A stretch of DNA of 6,825 nt, taken from assembly GCA_009779295.1 (NCBI GenBank), contig WREN01000123.1:1-6825 (forward strand), read 5' to 3'. Below are positions 1-6,348 of the stretch, piece after piece. The stretch comes from Oscillospiraceae bacterium. Lineage in GTDB: Bacteria; Bacillota; Clostridia; Oscillospirales; CAG-272. Numbering within the stretch: position 1 is the first letter of the stretch; each line of letters starts with the position of its first letter. The translations under genes were made by a program, and so were the position numbers. Below the pieces are notes generated by a model that saw only the letters and a program-made list of their open reading frames with translations, searched no databases and was not told where the DNA came from.

Positions 1-798
1 AAGTTTTACGCAAGAGAAAAACTGATGGATTTAAATTTAAATAAATTGCAAAGTTCGAATCCGTTTGAAGCACAATCGCCGTTTATACGGATTGAGGGGC
101 ATTACTCGTCAAGAGGTAATAATCCGATTACACTAATGGAATTTGATGAAACCATAGACTTAAACGACCAGCAAGGCAAAGTGATGTTCACCGGCGAGAT
201 AAATATTATCAATAACCGCGCTCTGGTAGTTAATGTTTTTGGGAATAACAGCGGCGACGCTATCGGTATCAGGATCACTAACGAATCTTACGGCGAGCCT
301 GCTATATGGGATTTCGTAATCAAGCTCGATTTCGAAGGCTGGCGCGAATTTGTTCTGGTTGAGCGCGATAACGGAACATTGCTGGAATATAATAGTTTCC
401 CGCGTACCGCATGGGATTATTACGCGTATTTGCGCGGCGTATGTGATTATACGCGCGTTTCAAGCATAACGGTTTTCAAACACGGAAAGTGCGAGGGCGT
501 GAAGATGTCAAGTATCGTCGCGGCACAGCATGTCAGCAATCCGATAAAGAATCCAACGGTTCAGGTAGGGGATTCGTCCGTTACGTTCAATACTACAATA
601 AGCGAAACTCAGTATTTGGAATATATTGACGGGACCGCGAAACTCTATTCAACAGACGGCAGTTACGTTGATGTAGCGGTGACTGGGGAGATGATTATCC
701 CGCCGGGCGATTTCACAGCGATTATGTCTGCGGATGAGTCTGATATACCTTTGCGCGCGACCCTTACTTTCGGTTTTACCGGACCGGAAGTGAAATGA
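1..798 (+). CDS. C-terminal part of a protein with two beta-sandwich domains, possibly carbohydrate-binding (5' end outside window)
   Basis: The frame is open from base 1 to a TGA at 796-798 and encodes 265 visible residues. An ATG at 25 exists, but no Shine-Dalgarno sequence precedes it and the frame continues upstream, so this is most likely the tail of a longer protein. Residues about 28-180 alternate short hydrophobic strands with polar loops and contain KLDFEGWREFVL (about 108-119) followed by ERDNG. This resembles jelly-roll, galactose-binding-like domains attached to glycoside hydrolases or polysaccharide lyases. Residues about 183-262 start with NPTVQVGD and look like a small Ig-like beta sandwich. 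No catalytic motif, membrane segment or anchor is visible. The gene converges on the - strand operon and ends exactly where a structured repeat begins. The beta-rich character is seen directly; the carbohydrate-binding role is inferred from fold-like pattern and context. The catalytic part, if any, lies left of the window. Confidence 0.7.
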   Translation, partial: KFYAREKLMDLNLNKLQSSNPFEAQSPFIRIEGHYSSRGNNPITLMEFDETIDLNDQQGKVMFTGEINIINNRALVVNVFGNNSGDAIGIRITNESYGEPAIWDFVIKLDFEGWREFVLVERDNGTLLEYNSFPRTAWDYYAYLRGVCDYTRVSSITVFKHGKCEGVKMSSIVAAQHVSNPIKNPTVQVGDSSVTFNTTISETQYLEYIDGTAKLYSTDGSYVDVAVTGEMIIPPGDFTAIMSADESDIPLRATLTFGFTGPEVK

Positions 799-900
799 AT
801 CCCACCACCGTCTGCGGACGGTCCCCCTCCCTAACGCCAACAAAGTTGGCGATTGACAAGGGAGGTAGGGAACTCCGCCCTCGGCGTCCCGCCGTTCCAT
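797..900. repeat. Structured intergenic repeat-like element with three hairpins
   Basis: About 100 GC-rich bases fill most of the gap between the converging genes. Three inverted repeats are visible. ACCGTC/GACGGT closes a TGCG loop at 807-822. CCTCCCT (826-832) pairs with AGGGAGG (859-865) and encloses a perfect CGCCAAC-AAA-GTTGGCG hairpin at 835-851. CGGCG/CGCCG closes a three-base loop at 882-894. The style (CCCTCCC and GGGAGG blocks, CCGTC/GACGG ends) matches intergenic repeats that I remember as dispersed in clostridial genomes; this is recollection, not a search. On the - strand it lies inside an open frame of 83 codons (649-900) that has no ribosome binding site and is probably not a gene. 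Only one copy is in the window, so its repeat nature is inferred. Confidence 0.5.
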
Positions 901-906
901 AAAATA

Positions 907-941
907 AAAAATCTCCGGAAAATTAATATCCGGAGGTTTTT
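907..941. terminator. Bidirectional rho-independent terminator between convergent genes
   Basis: CTCCGGA (913-919) and TCCGGAG (929-935) form a perfect 7-bp stem around a 9-base AT loop. A T-G pair and A-T pairs extend it outward to about 907-941. A T run follows at 937-941 on the + strand. The A run at 905-911 gives a T run on the - strand. It therefore can end both the + strand gene at 798 and the - strand operon whose last stop is at 952-954, 17 bases from the stem-loop. Confidence 0.85.
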
Positions 942-951
942 AAATTTAATT

Positions 952-3696
952 TTACTTTAAAAATTCCAAATCACTAATAACTTCATCCCAGTCTTCATAT
1001 GCCGCGCTTAAAACAATCGGAATATTATTCTCGGACACGATACCATAACAGGATTTCAATTCATCTTTGTCGGCAGAACTGTATACGGGGTTGTTTACCG
1101 AATAACATTGACCGAATTTATCAACCAAAGCGGAACTCAACATCAACAACGAAGCGAATGGCAAATCATTTTTGTAATCATATCCCTCAACTTTCGCGAA
1201 AGCGGTATTCACAGCGAAGTTTTTGACATTATCTTTTATTCCCCAAGAATTTTGAGATGTATAAGGTCTGTTCTGCACATACATAATTATGCCGCGTTCA
1301 TCGCATAATTTTTGAATTTGTGCTATCGATTTTTCTAATCCCTGTCTGCATTGTTCGCCTGTCCATTCGTTTTCTGCGTTGCGCTGTAAAGTGAAAACAG
1401 CGGCTTCGGCTTCGTAGAGTTTAGCCTTGTCGAGTATTGCCGCTATCCTGTCCATGGCTTCTTCGGTTCTTCCCGGAATATTTCCTATAAGCGATAAATC
1501 CGGATAATGATTTATCATACTTGTGAAGTCCGCCATAATTTTTACCTTTTGAAGTTTCACATAATGTGCTTCCCTTTTAGCCGCGGTTATATCCAATTTG
1601 TCGAGATATTCCGCGCTTACCATAATACCCTTGAAATGATGTGCAAAAGTCGGATGCTGCAGCAGATAATCCTTTACGGATTGTCTGTTATCTATTTTTA
1701 GGAACAACGACTTATCCTGCGCAACGGGTAAACTCTCAGGAGAAATATTCAACTGTGCTTCGGATGTTGTTACGCGCCAAATCTGGCAGTCTCCAGCTTG
1801 AATGGAATATACTCCCGATGTTCCGGAACCTATACCATCTTCCCGCATAAGGGGCAGATATTCCTCGTACTTATTAGCGAGATCCGAAATATCAAGCCTT
1901 TCGACATTTATCAAAATGCCTTCGTGACAGATAATATCAAACTGTTCATCGTTGAAATGACTGTTAGCGACATACAATGTATATTCACCTGGTTTTATAA
2001 TATTGACGCAGTAACGCAGGTTTTTATTGTTGACGCTGATAATCCGCAAGTCGTTGAAAGAGTTCTCGAAAACTTTTTTAACTTCTGGTATAAACGAATA
2101 AGGCTGAACAATCGGTTTATTGATTACATTTTCTTTGCTGTAAGTTTGGTCGTCAAAATTGAGACCGTAGCCGTCAATTATTATCGTCTTACTTTTGAAG
2201 AAGTTTAAATAATCCGGGTCATATTTTGTAAGCCCGATATATTTGTTCACAGTTTCGGCAAACACGATCAGCTTACCGCCGCCGCAAACATAATCTTTGA
2301 GTTTCAGGTACAACTCCAGCGTAAGCTCGACGGAACTGAGTATCACCGTCAGAGCGTAACGGTTTAATATCGCGCCGCGTATATCGCTCAGGAAAACGTC
2401 CGCTATTTCGCCGAACGGAGTTGGAGGGTCGAATCCGCGCTCATCGCGGAAATATCCTGCGTCTTCATATCCGGGGTACAGCATGGTAAGCAGCGTATGG
2501 AGCTGATAATCACCGATATTGTACGGCAGATTTCCCCATACTTTGTATATTCCGTCCGTGTACAAATGACGCGGCGGAACCCATCCGGCAAAGAAATCCG
2601 CGACAATCGCAAGCGGAGTGTACATCGTACCGGGATCGGGGTAACGTTCCGTGAATTTTACGCAATCCCTCTGTATTTCGCCGATCGGGGTGAGTTTATT
2701 TTTTCTGCCGCCGATCACATAACAATTTTCGGTATCCGTTTCATTTCCGGTTGTAAACCAGCAATTCTCAAACCCGAGGATATTACAGTTGTACATATAA
2801 TGGTTATACATGAGCCGTTTCAACAATCCCAAACTTGTTCCGGCAAAACGCCCCATTTCGTAACCGTTTGATTTATCAGCTTCCTTACCTTTTACGCTGT
2901 ACTCTTTGAATCCCCAGCGGTTCCATACAGAAGCGTTTCCGTACCACAGGAGCCCGTACTGCTTCCCCGCGCCGCGTATGAACGAGAACCACATCGGGCT
3001 TGACGGCAATCCCTGAGCGGTTTCGGCGCCGAGCATAATTGAATTGCCCTCTTTGGCGAAATAGTGAAGGAACGTGAGCGAAGCCAACGTAACCGTATGG
3101 TTGAGCATGTCGTCAAAAAGCTTCTCAAAATATTTTTGAAAATTTTTATACTGCGCCCGTCGGCAATCGGCAACCGGTGCGTATGTGCCGGAATAACTCA
3201 TATACCGTCCGTCCTGCTCCCCGTTATCATACCCAAGGAAACGGTTGCCAAGTTTTTCGCGCATGATTTTATCCGCATTGGAAGGAATGACATATTCGCC
3301 CCAGATCGAACCGTTCGAAGGTGTTGATCCGGGAACATATCCCCAAAAATCGAACATATAAAGCCCGTCGCGTTTACACAATTTAACTAATTCCTCGAAA
3401 TTTTCAGCGAAAAGCGTCGGATATACCGGCCAAAGCACTTTGCCGAGTTTAAAATGATTGACATACATATCAACCGTTTCTTCCATATGGATAATTCTTT
3501 GCATGTTGTTGTTCTGCGTGATAGCCGTATCCTGATTGTATGACTTATTTTGAATTTGTTCCGCAGGGAAACCGCGCAGCGATGTGAACTGTATGCGGTT
3601 TTCAAGCGCGTCCCTCGTCACAGCGGGCGCGGTTCTCTGAGTATACTCAGGATAATCTTCCGGGTTTATTTTATTAATATAAATTCTTTTACTCAT
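952..3696 (-). CDS. Putative multidomain glycoside hydrolase-like protein with amidotransferase-like and xylose-isomerase-like domains (914 aa)
   Basis: Last gene of the operon, 914 residues, starting at ATG 3694-3696 behind AAAGGAG (3705-3711) with 8 bases between. Residues about 75-375 look like a TIM-barrel glycosidase: GYDNGEQDGRY at 155-165 and LGFENCWF at 307-314 contain acidic residues (E160, E310) at probable strand ends, and aromatic residues are abundant. These are candidate catalytic residues only. Residues about 380-510 contain YPGYEDAGYFRDERGF and GGGKLIVFAE, a pattern like the class I glutamine-amidotransferase-like domain of GH42-type beta-galactosidases. Residues about 560-645 look like a beta sandwich. 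Residues about 660-914 resemble a xylose-isomerase/sugar-epimerase barrel (GNIPGRTEEAMDRIAAIL at 738-755, then GIIMYVQN), with Gln where a metal-binding Glu is usual. There is no signal peptide, so it is probably cytoplasmic. The substrate is unknown and the family assignment rests on pattern memory; an inactive sugar-binding role is also possible. Confidence 0.65.
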   Translation of the reverse strand: MSKRIYINKINPEDYPEYTQRTAPAVTRDALENRIQFTSLRGFPAEQIQNKSYNQDTAITQNNNMQRIIHMEETVDMYVNHFKLGKVLWPVYPTLFAENFEELVKLCKRDGLYMFDFWGYVPGSTPSNGSIWGEYVIPSNADKIMREKLGNRFLGYDNGEQDGRYMSYSGTYAPVADCRRAQYKNFQKYFEKLFDDMLNHTVTLASLTFLHYFAKEGNSIMLGAETAQGLPSSPMWFSFIRGAGKQYGLLWYGNASVWNRWGFKEYSVKGKEADKSNGYEMGRFAGTSLGLLKRLMYNHYMYNCNILGFENCWFTTGNETDTENCYVIGGRKNKLTPIGEIQRDCVKFTERYPDPGTMYTPLAIVADFFAGWVPPRHLYTDGIYKVWGNLPYNIGDYQLHTLLTMLYPGYEDAGYFRDERGFDPPTPFGEIADVFLSDIRGAILNRYALTVILSSVELTLELYLKLKDYVCGGGKLIVFAETVNKYIGLTKYDPDYLNFFKSKTIIIDGYGLNFDDQTYSKENVINKPIVQPYSFIPEVKKVFENSFNDLRIISVNNKNLRYCVNIIKPGEYTLYVANSHFNDEQFDIICHEGILINVERLDISDLANKYEEYLPLMREDGIGSGTSGVYSIQAGDCQIWRVTTSEAQLNISPESLPVAQDKSLFLKIDNRQSVKDYLLQHPTFAHHFKGIMVSAEYLDKLDITAAKREAHYVKLQKVKIMADFTSMINHYPDLSLIGNIPGRTEEAMDRIAAILDKAKLYEAEAAVFTLQRNAENEWTGEQCRQGLEKSIAQIQKLCDERGIIMYVQNRPYTSQNSWGIKDNVKNFAVNTAFAKVEGYDYKNDLPFASLLMLSSALVDKFGQCYSVNNPVYSSADKDELKSCYGIVSENNIPIVLSAAYEDWDEVISDLEFLK

Positions 3697-3704
3697 TGAT
3701 AATA

Positions 3705-3711
3705 CTCCTTT
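3705..3711 (-). promoter_or_regulatory. Ribosome binding site AAAGGAG for the 914-aa gene
   Basis: Reading the - strand, AAAGGAG lies 8 bases before the ATG at 3694-3696, inside the 17-base gap after the upstream TAA (3714-3716). It supports the chosen start and leaves no room for a separate promoter between the two genes. Confidence 0.85.
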
Positions 3712-3713
3712 GT

Positions 3714-5285
3714 TTAAAGCTCATCAAATTCAGCGAGGAGGATAGGCGGTATCCACTCCGTCGGGACGCGCTCGTCGGTGTCTAACACAACGCACGTTTG
3801 CAGCGGCAGACGCAAAGAATTCGTTGCGTCCTCAATATCGTCAAATGCGGATTCATTCATCCGCATCGGCAGCCACGCGATTTTTTCATAGTGCAGCGTA
3901 TTCCCGTAAGCGTGCATGACGCGCTGCGGATTATTGCCGACAAACGTATACAGCAGCGGGCGCGCGATATACACCCACGGACCGACGTGTACGTAAAGGT
4001 GCTGGTCGATACGCTCAAGCCCGCCGTCACGCCGGACATTCGCGTTTTCGATGTAGGCAACAGCTAACAGCGCTTCGTATTCGCGGTTGTACAATGCAAC
4101 CCAGGGAGTTGAACCCGGCAGGCGCTTGCCCATCGTCGGGTGGCGCGGCAAATCTGACGCGCAGGCGGTTTCGTATGTCCCGTCCATGTTGCGCCAAGCG
4201 ATTTCCTGCGTCAGTTCGCGGTTGACGACGATCTCGCTGCCGCGGAGCGCGATGACGTCGCGGTCTTTCGTAAGCTCCATCGAAGTAGAGATTACGATCG
4301 GGCGGTAATCCGCATAGAAGAGATACGTGACGGAAATCTTTACGTCGTCGTACATCGGCATAGTACCCCAACGTTTGACCATAGCAAAAACAGGTCCAAT
4401 ATCCACTTCGAAATTCTCAGGCGGATCCCAGTCGGAAATGTGGTTCCACGGTGTGGGCGGCGCGTAGAAGTCAGGACTCCAGTTCATAGAGCCGTTTGTT
4501 TCGAGGTGGTGCGCGAAGGTCTGGTTCACGCCTTGCTTCACGGTCATCTCGTCGATGCCGCCGGAAGGCTCGTGAAGTTTTACGCGATAGAACGCGTTCT
4601 CTATAGTCAACGCGCGTCCCTCGCCCGAAACGGTCAAATTAGTTTTGTAATTAGGTTTTTCGGCGTTCGGATTGCCGTAGAAAATCAAATAAACCCGTTT
4701 CGCGTTTGCCTTCACCGACGCTGAAAACGCCACGTCGAAGTTCATCGTCGGCTGGCAATGCTTGTCGGCGAAACCTTCCCACTTTGAGACATTATACACC
4801 TGCGACGGGATTTCACGCATGTTTCCGGTTTCCGGGCAGACGGCGACCACGCGCACTTCGCGGACGGGGTCTGCGAGGCGGTCTAAATAAACGGCAATCG
4901 GCTGATGCACGGGTTCGTTTTCGCGGTCGATATCGTTGGGATTATCGAGAACTATCGCGGCGCAGTATTTCCAAGCCGGCAGAAACCAGCCGTTTTCTTC
5001 TACAGGCGGACATGAAATTTCTAACAATTCGCCCGATGAAAAAGCGACGTTGATTTCTGAGTCGTTACACGCGATTCGCAATTCGTTGTAAACATTCGCA
5101 GACAAAATTCCCTTTCGGTTATGAATTCCGTTATTAAACACATATACGTCGCGCAGCCATTTAAAATTATTGCCTTCGCAGTGCGAAACGGTTGTGTCAG
5201 CCGTTATTCCCGTAACGGCAATGCGTACACCGAAGTATGGGAAATCGGGTGTGGGGTATACATGAGAGATGAATTTTAGTTCCAT
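3714..5285 (-). CDS. Beta-sandwich protein of unrecognised family, probably acting on carbohydrate (523 aa)
   Basis: I do not recognise the family with certainty. The start is placed at ATG 5283-5285 (MELKFISH), because AGGAGG sits 7 bases upstream; a start at 5315 would add 10 residues, overlap the preceding gene and lack that site. The whole protein alternates beta strands and turns. Residues 199-209 read YLIFYGNPNAE, resembling the YGNPNA motif of DUF2341-like sugar-associated domains. Residues about 226-248 (LTIEN, FYRVKLHEPSGGIDEM) resemble the entry to mutarotase-like or GH38 C-terminal beta supersandwiches, where a conserved GG turn follows the N..Y.V pattern. The stretch at about 267-290 is rich in W, D, P and H (WSPDFYAPPTPWNHISDWDPP), suggesting an active-site or ligand loop. 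There is no signal peptide or membrane segment. The close operon position suggests joint work with the 914-residue protein on the same glycan. Its coding GC is higher than that of the middle of the next gene. Confidence 0.7.
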   Translation of the reverse strand: MELKFISHVYPTPDFPYFGVRIAVTGITADTTVSHCEGNNFKWLRDVYVFNNGIHNRKGILSANVYNELRIACNDSEINVAFSSGELLEISCPPVEENGWFLPAWKYCAAIVLDNPNDIDRENEPVHQPIAVYLDRLADPVREVRVVAVCPETGNMREIPSQVYNVSKWEGFADKHCQPTMNFDVAFSASVKANAKRVYLIFYGNPNAEKPNYKTNLTVSGEGRALTIENAFYRVKLHEPSGGIDEMTVKQGVNQTFAHHLETNGSMNWSPDFYAPPTPWNHISDWDPPENFEVDIGPVFAMVKRWGTMPMYDDVKISVTYLFYADYRPIVISTSMELTKDRDVIALRGSEIVVNRELTQEIAWRNMDGTYETACASDLPRHPTMGKRLPGSTPWVALYNREYEALLAVAYIENANVRRDGGLERIDQHLYVHVGPWVYIARPLLYTFVGNNPQRVMHAYGNTLHYEKIAWLPMRMNESAFDDIEDATNSLRLPLQTCVVLDTDERVPTEWIPPILLAEFDEL

Positions 5286-5292
5286 AATTAAA

Positions 5293-5298
5293 CCTCCT
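5293..5298 (-). promoter_or_regulatory. Ribosome binding site AGGAGG overlapping the upstream stop codon
   Basis: On the - strand AGGAGG (5298 to 5293) lies 7 bases before ATG 5283-5285. Its first two bases are the AG of the upstream TAG stop (5299-5297). Ribosomes finishing the oxidoreductase gene end on this site, which favours translational coupling and decides the MELKF start over the longer one. Confidence 0.85.
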
Positions 5299-6334
5299 AT
5301 TCGCCGAATATCCATCCGGCTTCGTCCGCTATTTCCTGCAGAGTGACCGCGCGGTGTTCGGTTTTTGAACGCAGTCCCGCATCAATCGTTGCTACGAATT
5401 CAAAAATCCGGTCGTAGGCGAGCGGTGGTTTGCGCGTGTCTATCATGTGCAAGAATTCGGCGGCGATGTCAATGATACCGGTGCGCAGCGTCGGCTCGGT
5501 GGTGTATTCCGACGAAATTCCGCGCTCCGCGTACACCTGTACATGGAATGCGTAAGTTCCGAAGCCCTCCATGTTCATAATGCCGACGGTACCGTCGTTA
5601 AATTCGAGACGGTATATTTCGTTTTTCTCGGTGCCGATGTGTTCGATAAAGTTGATTTTATAATCGTCGCCGTTTGAGAAACGCACGGCGCCGAGCAGGG
5701 CGGAAAGTGTGTGGACGGAGGCGTTTCGACTTTCCATCGGTGATTTGAAAGTGGAGACAACAAAACTGCATTTCCCGTAATTTTTGGTTAAGAGTTTCTT
5801 GTTGCAAATGTCATAGAGCAGAATCGATGATGAGAAAACCGGACAGTTGTATTCCCTTGCGGCGTTCAAGAGCGCCGCCGCGTCGGTTGCGTTAATAGCG
5901 AACGGTTTGTCGATAAATATCGGGATGCCTTTTTTTATGAACGGCATACAGAGCTCCAAATGATCCTCGCCGTAACCGCCGCAATTCCCGACTAATATCC
6001 CGTCAAACAAGTCAGGGTCCGCCATCTCCTCCAGCGTGTCGTATATTTTGCAGTTGAACGCGCGGGCGAAATTTTCTTCCGTACACGCCGGGCTGATACC
6101 TTTCATGCCGGTTTTAGACCAGCAGCCGGTTATCTCCGAATCGCGCAGAGGGATAACGGGGCTCCATTCGTTTTCGAGTATGTAGAGTTGACCGCCCGCC
6201 TGCAGGAACTCATAGCGGTCGGCTTTGCCGAGACAATAGGCGTAGATCAAGCCGTGGTTATCGGTTTTCACAACGCCGATACGCTTTTTCTTCTGAATTA
6301 AATTCATGGTCATTGTTGGGATAGCTGCTGACAT
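5297..6334 (-). CDS. Gfo/Idh/MocA family oxidoreductase (345 aa)
   Basis: A 345-residue protein of the usual length for NAD(P)-dependent sugar or inositol dehydrogenases of the Gfo/Idh/MocA family. The best mark is PIFIDKPFAIN at 138-148, the family's (E/D)KP motif with catalytic or cofactor-binding Lys143. It follows a Rossmann-type N-terminal half with a DLFDGILVGNCGGYGEDH strand and loop (108-125). SVHTLSALLGAV at 206-217 occupies the place of the usual catalytic His region (H208). The second half (about 190-300) is the beta-sheet dimer and substrate domain, with FNDGTVGIMNMEGFG. The first strand (RIGVVKTDNHG, 18-28) lacks a normal GxGxxG, so cofactor binding may be altered. The start ATG 6332-6334 follows AAGGAGGA at 6341-6348; internal ATGs at codons 8 and 10 are alternatives but are further from it. 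It is probably a cytoplasmic sugar dehydrogenase or epimerase-like step; the substrate cannot be told from the sequence. Confidence 0.85.
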   Translation of the reverse strand: MSAAIPTMTMNLIQKKKRIGVVKTDNHGLIYAYCLGKADRYEFLQAGGQLYILENEWSPVIPLRDSEITGCWSKTGMKGISPACTEENFARAFNCKIYDTLEEMADPDLFDGILVGNCGGYGEDHLELCMPFIKKGIPIFIDKPFAINATDAAALLNAAREYNCPVFSSSILLYDICNKKLLTKNYGKCSFVVSTFKSPMESRNASVHTLSALLGAVRFSNGDDYKINFIEHIGTEKNEIYRLEFNDGTVGIMNMEGFGTYAFHVQVYAERGISSEYTTEPTLRTGIIDIAAEFLHMIDTRKPPLAYDRIFEFVATIDAGLRSKTEHRAVTLQEIADEAGWIFGE

Positions 6335-6340
6335 AGTTCT

Positions 6341-6348
6341 TCCTCCTT
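6341..6348 (-). promoter_or_regulatory. Ribosome binding site AAGGAGGA for the Gfo/Idh/MocA gene
   Basis: On the - strand AAGGAGGA lies 6 bases before ATG 6332-6334 and immediately after the TAA (6349-6351) of the peptidase gene. The 14-base gap leaves no space for a promoter, so the two genes share a transcript. Confidence 0.85.

Noticed and set aside
25..27. ATG as the start of the first + strand gene
   Set aside because: The frame stays open to base 1 and no Shine-Dalgarno sequence precedes the ATG, so an internal Met in a longer protein is more likely.
649..900. 83-codon open frame on the - strand between the convergent genes
   Set aside because: It has no ribosome binding site, overlaps the end of the + strand gene and is made largely of the hairpin-rich element; the Arg-rich product is what such repeats give when translated.
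1798..2208. 136-codon + strand open frame opposite the 914-residue gene
   Set aside because: It is the antisense shadow of a well-supported coding frame, with no ribosome binding site and no recognisable domain.
4706..5053. 115-codon + strand open frame opposite the beta-sandwich gene
   Set aside because: It is an Arg- and Pro-rich product typical of antisense reading in GC-richer coding sequence, and lies wholly within a strong - strand gene.
5286..5315. Ten-residue N-terminal extension (start at 5315) of the beta-sandwich gene
   Set aside because: It overlaps the upstream gene and includes the AGGAGG site itself as coding sequence; the ATG at 5283-5285 has ideal spacing.
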